NCBI GenBank assembly: GCA_025558075.1
Contig: JAHLKF010000017.1
Location: forward strand, 62,001 to 126,000
Reading direction: 5' to 3'
DNA length: 64,000 nucleotides
From: Gaertneriomyces semiglobifer
Lineage: Eukaryota > Chytridiomycota > Chytridiomycetes > Spizellomycetales > Spizellomycetaceae
In this document: positions 22,305 through 33,988 of the stretch, in pieces
Numbering within the stretch: position 1 is the stretch's first letter
Layout: each line of letters begins with the position of its first letter
Program-made: the position numbers and the translations under genes
Notes under the pieces: generated by a model
What the model was told of the DNA's origin: nothing
The model's input: only the letters and a program-made list of their open reading frames with translations
Database searches by the model: none

Positions 22305-23360
22305 GACAGAGTCCGTACCCGTACGGGGATTTGTTCTTTTTCTTTTTGGAGTACTGGATAAAGTCAGGTTATTGTTGTTAACCCCTTCGAGTAAATAAGA
22401 TGTTGGCTTTTCTTTGTACCTGCTTTGTTTTATGGTGTTCGAATGTTCGAATGGTCCGTTGAATCTTTCACAACCGACATAGTCACGGTGAGAAACTCTT
22501 ACACATACACGACACACACACATAAAAGAAGACCCACATTTCGAAAAACATAAACCACATATATAAGTAAACAGAACCACAAAGTAGAATACAGACAAAA
22601 AAAAGGTACATCCCAACATCTCAACACAACTCTCACACATACATATCCAACACCCAACACTCAGAGGGAGAGAGGAAACCCAAGGAATCTACAAATACAA
22701 AAAACCCCACCCCGTCCTCTCTTCTCTCTCCCGTAAAAATAAACTATACACCAACCCCCACTTCGGCAAAAAGGGGTAAGAAAGACGTTTTGTCGCATCA
22801 CCCCTCGCGCTAAGACCCCCCTGACTTCTAACCACAGGGGGGGTCCAAACCACCAAACGTCGTTCATCCTTCGTTCATCTCCCTCACACAACTCTCAGTC
22901 TTACTCAATCTCTCTCCCAACAGTCCATTAACGCGCTATTTACAGTTTCCCTTGATTCACCCAACACCCACTCAAAACTCAATGTCCCTCTCCCTACAAA
23001 TACATTCTTTCGTTCGCTCTCTCTAACTCCCAACTCTCTCAGCTCTCCCTCCGACAGGTCGGTTGTAGGTATCCCAAATTCGTAAGTAAAAACAAAAAGG
23101 ACCGGTTTTCCACAGATAAAAAAAGAAAAAAAAATACAATACTGTACAAAAAGGGCCGTGTCGACGATTGGCTCGTGTTGTCGTAAATATCAAAAAAAAA
23201 AAGAAGGAACGAACCGCCAGTTGTCGCTTTCACACGAACACCCAACCGCACTCTCTTTATCGTCACACGGTGTTTTTCGGTTGTCGTAATAAGTCCAAGC
23301 AGGTTGACGTAAAAAAAAACCACCGAGGTTGAGATGAAGAGAGCTGGGCGAGGTTCGATT
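22305..23360. other. Convergent intergenic region, no gene
   Basis: Lies between the 3' ends of the dehydrogenase (plus) and the Q-rich gene (minus). A/T-rich and CA-rich low-complexity stretches (22490-22640) and short poly-A tracts fit paired 3' untranslated regions. No credible coding frame. Confidence 0.55.
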
Positions 23361-24239
23361 TTAATAATACACCGAGGTCGGGACCCGGTTCATGTTCATC
23401 ATGTTCATGTTGTGAGCGTACGGCGACGTGGATCCCGCAGCAGGCGGGTAAGCGAACACGGGAGGCGACGGATATCCAAACCACGCAGTTGGATCCACTC
23501 CAAAAGTCGTCGCTGGCACATGGGCGGCGTGTTGTTGGTCGACATACCCGCCACCGGCAGTACTAGCCGGAGGAGGAGGGGGAGTGAGCGGAGCGGACGG
23601 TAAGCCAACTGCGGCGGTACGTGACATGTCCCCAGAGTAATGCTGAAAGGCGAGGAGACGCTTTCGCTCCATCACCAGACGTCGTGTCACCTGCTGCATC
23701 TCGGCGCGATACAATAACAGATCAATGAGATCTTGCTTTGTCAGAGGTGGCACGGGTGTGGAGGAGCGATCGTATTCTTCGGCGGAAAACGTATAGGCGA
23801 CCGTCACGAAATCGCGAAATTTGACCTGTTGTTGTTGCTGTTGTTTTGATGTAACTTGAGGAGTGTCGGCGGTTTCGGAAGAAGACGCAGAAGCAGTAGG
23901 AGAGGGCAAAGACGCGGCTGTGGCTTTGGATTGGTACGCGGCCAACAACTCTTGTTGATGCTGCTGCTGCTGCAAGAGTTGGTGTTGGTATAGTTGGTGT
24001 GCCAGCTGCTGCCGTTGCTGCTGCTGTTGTTGTTGTTGCTGCTGGTGGTGCTGCTCAAACAGTCGTTGTTGCTGGGCAATCACTTGCTGTTGTTGTGCGG
24101 CGATCTGCTCTTCATGGTGGGACAATGCGACTTGCGACAATTGATGATGGTGATATCCGTGACCATAGTCCAAACCTAGGCCGCCGTGGGGATAGAATCC
24201 AGGGGTCATGGGTACAGGTGCAGGTGAGAGGTATTCCAT
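23361..24239 (-). CDS. Gln/His-rich protein with RVxF-type phosphatase-docking motif
   Basis: A 292-residue frame from ATG 24239. Residues about 25-110 are a low-complexity polyglutamine/His/Leu region. At about 145-190 lies a conserved-looking block, QVKFRDFVTVAYTF then SAEEYDRSS, followed by a helical LTKQDLIDLLLYRAEM. A V/I-x-F motif a short distance before a Y-D-R motif and a helix is the arrangement of fungal Bni4/Afr1-type proteins that dock protein phosphatase 1 (Glc7). This suggests a PP1-targeting role in morphogenesis, an inference from motif similarity. The C-terminus is Pro/Ala/Met/Asn-rich. Confidence 0.6.
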   Translation of the reverse strand: MEYLSPAPVPMTPGFYPHGGLGLDYGHGYHHHQLSQVALSHHEEQIAAQQQQVIAQQQRLFEQHHQQQQQQQQQQRQQLAHQLYQHQLLQQQQHQQELLAAYQSKATAASLPSPTASASSSETADTPQVTSKQQQQQQVKFRDFVTVAYTFSAEEYDRSSTPVPPLTKQDLIDLLLYRAEMQQVTRRLVMERKRLLAFQHYSGDMSRTAAVGLPSAPLTPPPPPASTAGGGYVDQQHAAHVPATTFGVDPTAWFGYPSPPVFAYPPAAGSTSPYAHNMNMMNMNRVPTSVYY

Positions 24240-24426
24240 GGTTCCTTTTCGTCCTTTTTTTGCTATTTTCGGGTGAGATGATTATATGGTACAGACCCGA
24301 AATGAAAATCTGATAAACGTCGTTCGTCGGTTCGTTCGATTCGTCGTCGTAATAAAAAAGGAAACGTATAAAAACGGTCTATTTTTTCAAGGAAAGTCCG
24401 GTTTTTTGTACAGATGTCGTTAAAAA

Positions 24427-25102
24427 TAGTAGTAGGTTGAAGTAGTAGTAGTAGGTAGTAGTAGAATGTAGTAGTAGTAGTAGCAAGAAGAATATATAGA
24501 AACCAAAAAATATAAAAAACTTTTTTGCAAGGACTATACACAGGGCATCATTGTTGATTTGTCGAGTGGGTGTATGTATATATACTGTAGGTGGGGTGTG
24601 GTGAGTTGCGTTGTTGGCGGATGTTGGTGTTGCTGCGGTAGGTAGCAAGTAGAAGGAGTCGTCGTTCGGTAGTGAAAAGTATGATAGTAGATGAAAGCAC
24701 TCTCTCTCTCTCTCTCTCTCTGCCCTCTCTGTCTCTGCCTCCCACACTGATTATAATAATAACTCTATATGTGTATATATATGTACAAGCAAGGGCGAGA
24801 GTGTGTGTGTATGTGGTATGTGTGTGTGTGTGTGTATGTGGTGAGAAGATGGATGGGTGGGAAGTAGGTTGAATTCTGAATTGAAAAGGAAGGAAGGGAG
24901 GAGGACTGCCGTGCAGTGGTGTGGTGTGGTGTGGTGTGGAATAGGAATAATAAGAGCGTAACGGAGCGAACGACGACGACGAACGTACGTACGTACTGCA
25001 CACATATGCAATTGGCAACGAACGGGGGGGCGGGGGGCGAAGTGGCAAAGTGTTTTGTATTTGTTTGAGTGATTGTGAGTGAGGTGAGGTGAGGTGAGGT
25101 GA
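24427..25102. repeat. Cluster of simple-sequence repeats
   Basis: At least six different microsatellite types lie within about 700 bases: (GTA)n, (CT)n, (GT)n, (GTGGT)n, (ACGT)n and (GTGAG)n. They are listed together because they sit in one divergent promoter interval. Confidence 0.85.
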
Positions 25103-25448
25103 GTGAGTAACTATGGATAGTAACGGCGGGGTAATTTATAAGTAATGGTTAGTTAATACTAACAAGTGAGTGAGTGGGGAGTGATGACAATGGACTCCAT
25201 GTGGCAAAAATTCACAACCTCAATGAATTTGACACGAGCGACGCGCACTTGAGCACACTTGCCTTATTGGGAGTGGGGGGTTAGTGTCATGTGAATAAAG
25301 TCACATGTTAATGCGTGGTAAGCGCGTGATACCATGTGATCAGATCAGTCAGTGATAACCGGCGAAAGAGTTCCAATACGCGCCGGCAAGTGGGGAAGAG
25401 GGGAAGGCCCCACATAGCTGCAACGCTTGCCACCTTGTTATATCAACC

Positions 25449-25466
25449 CTGCCTAGGCCTAGGCAG
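25449..25466. promoter_or_regulatory. Perfect 18-base palindrome before the phosphorylase kinase subunit gene
   Basis: CTGCCTAGGCCTAGGCAG equals its own reverse complement and ends 14 bases before the ATG at 25481. It could be a binding site for a dimeric regulator or a hairpin in the 5' leader. Function unknown. Confidence 0.5.
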
Positions 25467-25480
25467 TTAGACCCATTGCA

Positions 25481-28400
25481 ATGTCTAGTTCCCATCACCA
25501 TCATGGTCATCATGCACATACTCCACTCTCGGCCAAAGTGGCCCTCGATCGATACTACCAAGAAGTCGCCAGTATCATCTTGTCAAGACAGAACCCTGCC
25601 ACAGGTCTCATCCCTGCAAGTGTCGCCATTACCACACATGGGGACTACAGAGACGCTTGGGTGAGGTATGAATAAGCCTTGTACTTTTTGTTTTTTTCAT
25701 TTGCCCCCCTCACTCACTCACATCACCCACTCAACATTCAACCAGAGATAATGTATACTCTATCTATTGCGTATGGGGCCTCGCCCTGGCTTATCGGCGC
25801 ATGGATGATGATGGAGGTCGGGGGTGTAAGTTTTTCCACTGCCATGCAAAATCCAGCCATTTCTCTTCACTTATTCATCTAGCTGCTAGATGAACTGGAA
25901 CATGCGACCGTCAAGAATATGAGAGGCTTGTTGTTTGCCATGATGCGACAGGCCCAAAAAGTAGAGTGTTTCAAGCATACTCAGGCCGTAGGTGATGCCT
26001 TGCATGCCAAGTAAGTGTCATCCATTGCATGCGCGAACGTGATCAATGGATCTCTCAATCATATTAACACATCCTCACACTCTCCTCAAATCATCAGATA
26101 CTCCACAACGACAGGGTCTACCGTCGTCGCCGATCACGAATGGGGCCACCTCCAAATCGATGCCACGTCCCTCTTCCTCCTCGCCCTCGCCCAAATGACC
26201 GCTTCCGGTTTTCGCATCATCTACACCCTCGACGAAGTCGCCTTTATTCAAAACCTCGTCTTCTACGTCGAACGCGCTTACCGGACGCCTGACTACGGTC
26301 TCTGGGAACGCGGAAACAAAGTCAATCACGGTCAGCCAGAGCTCAATTCGTCCAGTATCGGAATGGTCGTGGCGGCCTTGCAAGCCATCAATGGCGTAAA
26401 CCTCTTTGGCGCCCGCGGAGGGAGCGCCAGCGTCATCCATGTCCTCCCCGACGAAATTTCGAGAAATCTGAGTACTTTGAGAATCGCACTCCCGCGAGAG
26501 AGTGCGAGTAAAGAGATTGATGCCGCGTTGCTGAGTGTCATTGGATTCCCAGCGTTTGCCATTGACGATGCTTATATCGTCGATTACACCCGAGAGGATA
26601 TCATTGAAAAGCTGGGTGGACGGTATGGGTGCAAGCGCTTTTTACGAGACGGGCATCAAACGGTCTTGGAAGATACATCTCGATTGCATTACGAGCCCGC
26701 GGAACTCAAAGTCTTTGAACACATTGAGAGCGAGTGGCCGCTTTTCTTTACCTATCTGATACTGGAGGGCCTTTTCCGTGGTGATATGAAACAAGTCCAA
26801 TTGTTTCGTAGCAAACTGGAGCCACTGTTGGTGGATTCAGCCGAGATGGGTGTATACAGCCATAACAACCGTGAACGGCGTACGCATGAAGAGACAGCAC
26901 CTACCTCGGCTGCTCACAGTCGGAGTCGGAGAAACAGCAGCGTTCATCTCCGGAAACGCGAACCGCACCCGCCTCCCCAACACATGAAACTCGTTCCCGA
27001 ACTCTACATGGTCCCTCGTGAAAACGTTGACGAAGAACGGCGTCGTCCCGGGTCACAAACCCGCGTGCCAAACGAAAACATTCCACTGGTGTGGGCCCAA
27101 AGTCTGTACATCCTCGGCAACCTCATCTACGACGACCTCCTCAGTCCCGCAGAACTCGACCCCCTCGAACGCCGGTTCGGGGTGACAAAGAAACGGTACC
27201 ACAGCGATGTGGTCGTCCAAGTCGTGTTGGTTGCTGAAGACGAAGAGCTTCAGGAACGGCTGAAACGGTTTGGCTTGGAAACGCAGACGCGACAGCGGTG
27301 TGAACCTGTACGTGTCAGTCCGTCGTCGGCCTTGCGTGATGCGTTCACCGTGTTGGGCGCCAACGCCAAATTGGGACTCACGGGTCGCCCACCGCGGCCC
27401 GTCGGGACGTTGACAACCTGTAAATTGTATCGATGTCAAGGACGCTTGTACGCTTTTACCCCGCATTTTATGGACAAGGAAGAGTTTTATCTCGTGAGTG
27501 ATAACGACTATCTGGTCAGCGTGTTTGAGCAAGAATTGCATTTCGTAAGAGGAAACTGGTTCGAGGGCGGTCGGCCGACGATGGTCGTCGAGTTGACGCG
27601 GGAGATGGTGGGTGGCTTGGATGAAGCATGGATGAGAGGCGGAACCGCTTCATCTGGAGGTGGAAGTGCAAGTGGATTAGGAAGTGGCCATAACGTGAAC
27701 GGTGTGAGCACGCAAGAGGAACGGTGGCGGTCTCGTGCGGCGTCCCGCAACCTGATGAATTTCATGATGAGTTTGCGGAGCGGACAGGTGGGAGGTGTCC
27801 GTGTGCGGTTGGGACGGCTCAGTGAGATGGTCAACACTTCCTGTATCGAGAGTCTGGACTTTTTGGTGCGCGAAGGAGAAGGGTGGGAGAACATTTTGAG
27901 AGGAGATCAATTAAGCATGGATGTGGGGTTGGGAAGGTTGAGTATCAGCAGTGCAGATGGAACAGCAAGGAGTGGCGATCGTAGCGGGAGACGACGGGTC
28001 CGAAGACGTCCCACCGCAGAGGGAAGCAAGAGTCCGCTTTTGACACCCTTGACACCCATGAACCCTGATTTTGGAGATACCTTCCGCTTACAAGACCCTA
28101 TAAACGGTCCTGACGATAGTGCACGACCGCCACGCACGCTGTCGCCCGTCAAAGACGAACATGGGAGTGGGACGGTTGGGGAAGAACCAGCTGGTGAAGG
28201 CGCAGAAACCCCGCCGGACATGTTGAGCCTCGTCCTTGGAGACCCCTCCCAAATTCCGGGTGCCTTGCTGCATCTTTCCCAATGCACGCATCTGTACGAC
28301 CAGATGGAGTTGCTGCACTACCTGTCCACCGTGCTTCCCCTCGACCACGAAACCCCCATGGGATCGCTGACGAGCTTGATTGAAGAGGTGTACTTGAAAG

Positions 28401-30636
28401 CAATGCATTTAAGACAGTGGAGTGTCGTGCGGCAGGCCGCCGGATTGCTTGGGAAAATGGTCAATTGGCTGACAGCCAATGTGTCGGATTTGTTGATTCG
28501 ACAGAGACCGTTGACTGTGGGGTTTGGTCGGGAGGAGGTGGTGATTGAGAAACCGATGAACCCGGAGGCGTTAAAGGAGTTGATCTACAAGCATTGGTGA
28601 GTATGGATTCTTTTTATTTGGTTTGCTGAAGTAGAAGTGTAAAGGTGCTCATCATTTTTTTTTTTTTGTTGCAGTGCAAGTGATATTCGTGAAGCCCCAC
28701 TAGTTCAAGAAGTCCTGACATACCTCGGTTCGTTTATCCGAGGGGCACCCCACTTGTTTGAAGGCATCATGCGGATCCGAACGCACTTTTTCATTATTGC
28801 CATGCGGGAAGAAATCTCACGCATGAAATCCTGCGACGAAGTCGATGCCATCGATTACCTCATGCAACTCTCACCTTACGAGATGAAATCCCTTCTAGGC
28901 CAGATCCTCGCTGCCCACGATGCCTGCACCAAGCCGGACGCCATCAACAACTTCAGTAGTAGTAGCAGTGCGACCCCACAGCCATGGATCCAAGACGGCC
29001 ACGGATTGCCGCCGTTCATGCAGAGTCAGAGCCGGTGGCGACATCTGGGGAACATCCACGTACAAGCGAGTGTGGAAAGCGCCGCGCTCAAATTGTACCA
29101 TATTGCCGGGGACTTGCCGACCGAGATTGTTGTGAATGCGCAGAGTGCAGGGTTTGCGGCGGGTAATTGGGTCAAGATCGAGGTGTGGCGGGACGGAATG
29201 GAGGTGTTGCCTGCGACGGGAATCACATGGGGACGGGGTCTGAATGTCTGTGTCGTGGACCCGTTGGATGGCGGGATCTTGGAACGTGCGACGTTTGATA
29301 CGCATATTTCCGAGTCGGAGTCGGAAGAGTTTGTGAGACTCATTGAGTGGCTTGATCCTGGCACGATTGTGGTGGTTGCGGCTATGGATGATTGCGCGGA
29401 ACGGTTGACGGAAGGAGCCCGAAAGGTGTGTGAGATGCTGGGGAGTCGGTCCATTCGTGAAGTTGGATACCGCGATTCGTGGTGTTTGATTGCGCAAAAG
29501 GGCGCTGGTGGTGATGAGGGAGACGGGGGTGGGGCAGTGGAGGGGTATCGAAAGGCGGAGGAAAAGTGTCCGACGGAGATGGTCAGGAAAGTGATGGGAT
29601 TGGAAGGAAGCAGGAGAAGCAGTGATGCGGGCGGTAAAGAGCGGATGATGCTGTTTTTGCCAAGTGGCGGACGTCAATTGAATCGGAGAAAGAATGATGG
29701 AGCGTTGAATAGAGTCCCGACAGACTTTTACCCCATCGTATGGCGGTTGTTAAGGTCAGTAGCCCTTTTTTACTTTTGTTGGAAATCTATGGTATGGAGG
29801 CTGACTGCATGTACTGTCATTCATTTTTTTTTGCGTGGCTTAGTAATGTGGAGGGTATTGTTGTCGGTCAAGCCTACCTCCCATCCAACCCCACCGTCTA
29901 CGAAAAAACGGCCCAAGAACTCAATTTCGCACTCCAAGTCGAATCCCTTCTCGACGTGATCCGCGACCCCGCCGAACGCCAGATCGCCGTAGAATGTCTC
30001 ATGTGCTTACAAAAGATCAGTGAGCGTAACCCCGAGATGAACCTTAAAAAGGGCAAGTTGGATCTCATGAGGATCGTTCGTGATGCGGTGGCGACGTTTT
30101 GGGAAGGGTGGGTGAAGGAGCATGCGAGTGAGACTTCTGTGGATGGGGTGAATGAGAGTGCGGCGGTGGGTGCGAGTGGGGGGGAGGGGTTGGGGATTGG
30201 AGAAGAACCGAGTGTGACGTCGGGGACTCTACAACCACCAAGTGTCGCTACCACTACTACTACTGCTCCTACTACTGGTGCTGCTGGTGCTGGTGGTGTT
30301 CCATCTGCAACGACGATCCCCCCACCACTCCTCACTGCGAATGGAAATACCACGGGACCAACGACGTCGAACTCCACGCCCCAACGACCAGCGTTCCTAG
30401 GACGATCCCTATCCAGCCGTGGAGTCTCCACCCTGACAGTCAACACCAGCACGACGTCAGTGACGAATATGGAAGCCCCGAGTAATATGGGAACGGCAGA
30501 AGCACTCAGTTTTTCGAGGAACGAACGGTTTGCGAGGAGGTTGTTTTATGATTTGCCGATGGAGAGGAGTATGGAGGTGTTGGCGGAGAGTTGTGTGAGG
30601 GGGGTGGTGGAGGTGAGGATTGGACCGGGGTTTTGA
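25481..30636 (+). CDS. Phosphorylase b kinase regulatory subunit (alpha/beta family)
   Basis: Six exons: 25481-25665, 25746-25825, 25890-26010, 26098-28596, 28675-29754 and 29844-30636, about 1,585 residues. The N-terminal glucoamylase-like region is strongly conserved: [82 protein letters not shown] and [12 protein letters not shown]. Later come QSLYILGNL and LDPLERRF. The C-terminal part has [32 protein letters not shown] and [14 protein letters not shown]. In animals this subunit regulates the glycogen phosphorylase kinase holoenzyme. The protein is longer than animal alpha and beta because of Ser/Gly/Thr-rich inserts. It ends in GPGF, so the terminal CaaX prenylation box of animal subunits is absent. 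A cytosolic glycogen-control role is inferred. Confidence 0.93.
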
Positions 30637-30966
30637 AAGGTACCAACCATGTGTTTTTTAGATATTTTTGAAAATGTGAAATAGAGGGGAGGAATTCACT
30701 GTTGTGGTTATGTGATGTGTGTGATGTATGGTTTCTGTTTTACATGTCGAGGTTGTGATTGTGGTTCTAATTGTAGGTGCACTAACGCGCGTCCTTGCAT
30801 GTTCCTCCCCCGCAAACTACGCTAACTGTGCCATCCGGACGTGACCCCTCTCGCGGAACTGAGCGTACGCGTTTTCGTCAAAGCGTCCTTTGCATTCTCA
30901 ACACGAAAATCATAGATACATAGATATACACATCCTTTCATTCTGTAAGTCTGTTGGGGCAGGAGG
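30637..30966. other. Short intergenic region, nothing seen
   Basis: 330 bases between two head-to-tail genes: GT-rich 3' part of the upstream gene and the 5' leader of the next. No distinct element recognised. Confidence 0.4.
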
Positions 30967-32328
30967 ATGTTAGCTGTTGCAGCGGAACCCCAGTCGACGG
31001 GCAAGGGAAGCTCCATCCCAACGCCTGTCACTACTACTGCTACTAGCACGAACAGGAAAAGCGTGAATGGAGATGGAAGTGAGAAGTCACCAAAAAACAG
31101 GGATTCTCTTGAGGGAAGGAAACCGGTGACGAGTGTTAGTGATGTTGGGGCGGCTAAGATCCTGACGATGGATGTAGATAAAGTTGAAGCTGGTAAGATT
31201 TTAAATTTTGAAATTTCCGTTACTTCTAGAAAAGGAAATCTGATTGTTCTTTTTGACATGGTTTTTCTCGTTTTGTTTTATGTTTCTTTTTTTTGAAAAG
31301 TTTTTAGTAAATTGACACCTACTCGACTACGCCAACCTGCGCTCCGGACCCCGATTGTTGGTACGTCGAATACGAGTACACCCAAAACACCTACACACAA
31401 CGTCAACGTCTCCCACCCATATTCAAATTCATCTCACTCACACCGCCAACAACAGCAACAACAACAACAGACGCAATACACGCAACAGCAATACACACCG
31501 CAGAATACGAAAGTGAAAAGCCCGCTTGCCGAACGACCGCCCTGGAACGATGATTTCGCAGTTGACCGAAAAGATTTCAGTAAAAAGAAAGAGAAGGAGA
31601 AAGAAAATGATCGTGACCGTGACCGGGGACGGAGTGTAAGGGGACGTATGAGTTTGGGGAATTTGAGGAAGGGATACGAGGTGGAGACGCCTATCCGAGG
31701 AAGTAGTAGTAACAGTAGTGGGAGGAGAGAGAGGAATGGGGTGAGTGGGGCTAATGAAAGTGGGAAGGAAAAGAGTCAAGTGGGGATGGTGACACCGACG
31801 AAGGGAAGGGTGGTGGCGCCGACTAAAGTTGGGAGTGGGAGTCGGCCAGGGGCAGCCAGTACGAGTGGTACGGAGGTGGAAAAGGCAGTGTCGGAGGGTG
31901 GTGAAAAGACTGTGTCCGGTGTGGCTGACAAGCGTGAGAGTGGAGTATCTGATAAGGATCTGGCGGTCCTCGTAGCTTCACAGTCTGCGGAATTGGAAAA
32001 GCTCAAGACCCAACTTGCACAGGAACGAACGTCGCAGGCTGAGATTCTCAAAGCGTGGGAAGTGGAGTATGAGCGCGCGTTGGCGTTTGAAAAACGGGTG
32101 GAAGAGTCGGAGGGTCAGTTGACGGAATTGGTTCATGCCAACGGGACCTTGAAAGAGGAAGTCAAAGGGTTGAAGACCCAAATGGAGAGGTTGCGGGGAG
32201 ATATGGAGAAAGTGGACGTGGAGCGACAGCGGATGTGGAGGGAAATGTGTGAGATTAGAAGGGAAAGGGATGAGTTGTTAGCGTTGCTGGGAAAGCGGGA
32301 CGACCTGGACAGTGATGAAGACCTATAG
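30967..32328 (+). CDS. Disordered protein with C-terminal coiled coil, function unknown
   Basis: Exons 30967-31192 and 31301-32328 join in phase across a 108-base intron to give 417 residues. The first two thirds are low-complexity: Thr/Ser-rich, then a polyglutamine run near the middle, then Lys/Glu/Arg-rich (KKKEKEKENDRDRDRGRS). The last about 125 residues form a continuous coiled coil (SAELEKLKTQLAQERTSQAE onward) that ends in the acidic DDLDSDEDL. No family is recognised; an oligomerising scaffold is a guess from the coiled coil alone. Confidence 0.65.
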
Positions 32329-32583
32329 ACCTGCAGTGGCTTTGCTATTTCAGTGACTGGTAGATGGTTGCGCGTTGTTCTGGATGCCTTGATTTATGCA
32401 TTTTGAAAAGCACGGACCTCCCGGTAACCCCCTCGATCGGTGAAACGTATGCTACATCAAAAGTCTGTTTATTTGTACACAAGAACACAAGTAACGAAAC
32501 TGCAACCAAGTCCACACAAACTCAGGGTATAATCACAAATGGCCCATTGTCCATCTTTTTGCTTTGTTTTCGACTACTCCAGC

Positions 32584-33988
32584 TTAGTCGAACCACTCGT
32601 TTCCGCCCCCTAGATGCCAGACACTCAAATGTTTGACACCCAGACTTCTCACGACAGCTGCCTTGATGTTCAGACTGGTCTGGTCATTGGATACCCAGAC
32701 CTTGTTTCCAACAATCTTGAAGACCTCCCCGGAGTTCCCGTCACGAACACCACCTTCGTATCCGTTTTGCGCCTTGATCTGAGATAGAGTCAAGATCTTA
32801 ATATCCCATTGTCCAACGGACGCAGTGTATCCGTACGAGGGCAACCCAATGACGAGACGATCGGGCCCAAACAAAGCGAGCATCTTAATAGACCACTCTT
32901 TCAACCAGCCCAAAGGTGACACGGGAGTACCACCTCCTTGGTCATAATGGTAGTCGTAGGTCATGGGCACCATTTGGTCAATCGGCAAGTCCACAAAGTC
33001 AGCATAGTTCCAGAACGGGAACGGCGGGTATTCGAAACTGGATGTCCACATGGGACCGCAGAGTTGAAGCTTACGCCCCTTTTCGTGCAGCGCATTCCCG
33101 AGGTTGGTGAGGAAGGTCTTGTAGTCTTTGTAATCCTGAACAGACCAACCTCCGAACCCTTCAAAATCGATGTCCACACCCGTGACGTCTTCTTTGACTA
33201 CAAAGTTGACGAGAGTGTTTATCGCATTTTGGGACTTTTTGTCGTCACTGACGAGGTTGTGTGTTCCCTCAGGGCCAGCCGAAACGGTGATGTAGATTTC
33301 TTTCGAGTACTGTTTGAGGTCCTTCAAATTGGAGGAGGAGTATCCGTTGACAGATGACCCCAGATCCTTTGCGTTTTCATTGATCTGTTTGATTTTGCCG
33401 TTGGTTTCAATCGTAAAGTACTCTGGTTTCAACACGTCGATTTTCTTGTTCTTGTAGGTAAGTGCAACGTCGGTAGCGGGATTTCCGGGGTATATCCAAG
33501 CTTGCAGACTTTCCTTTAACTTGCCGGGTAGCACGTTGGGTGGGGACGTGGTATCATTCTGTACGCCGGTTCCGCCACAGCAAGAGCAGACTCCACGACG
33601 ACCGTACCGACCTGTACCAAGGTTCGGATTGAAGATTTGTTCGACGGCGGGAGCAATAGCTTCGAGTTGCTGCCAGATGATTTCCGAGGATCCGGGATGA
33701 AGTCTGGCGTCTGCGACATGCTCAAGAAGGACTTGCCACCTATACTCGTTGTAGACGACTGTCTGTGGGGGTTTGTACCATACTCCTGGTTCCCATTGAT
33801 AGTCTTTGGACAGGAAAACGACCACAAGCCAAAAAATTAGTTTTACTGAAAGTCATGCCAATCGCGTGCTTGGGTAGCGCGAATCACTCACCGACTGTGC
33901 CCTCAATCTTTTGGGGTGTCGCGGGAGCGGCAACGACAAGTCCTAGCGTCACCAACGCAAACAAGAATGCAAGCAGCTGGCGTTTCAT
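32584..33988 (-). CDS. Secreted chitinase, GH18 with N-terminal CBM5/12-like module
   Basis: Exon 33892-33988 encodes a signal peptide (MKRQLLAFLFALVTLGLVVA). An 88-base intron joins it to 32584-33803, giving 438 residues. The mature N-terminus has a short chitin-binding-like module: YQWEPGVWYKPPQTVVY, EYRWQVLLEHVADA and IIWQQL carry the spaced aromatics of CBM5/12. A Cys pair (CSCC) and linker follow, then a GH18 barrel with the catalytic motif TGVDIDFEGFGG, MVPMTYDYHYDQ and LVIGLPSYGYT, and the late strand LSVWHLGGGNEW. It hydrolyses chitin outside the cell, for nutrition or wall remodelling. A TATA box lies about 46 bases upstream. Confidence 0.88.

Larger units (their letters stand above)
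24240..25480. promoter_or_regulatory. Divergent upstream region packed with microsatellites
   Basis: The shared upstream region of the Q-rich gene (minus) and the phosphorylase kinase subunit gene (plus). It is full of simple repeats, including TAG/GTA units at about 24427-24483, CT at 24699-24722, GT at about 24800-24838, GTGGT at about 24917-24940, CGTACGTACGTACGTACTG at about 24980 and GTGAG at about 25078-25102. No coding frame is supported. Confidence 0.6.

Noticed and set aside
31193..31300. Reading 30967-31296 and 31312-32328 as two separate genes
   Set aside because: A GT-AG intron joins them in phase; the second frame has no ATG of its own at its start.
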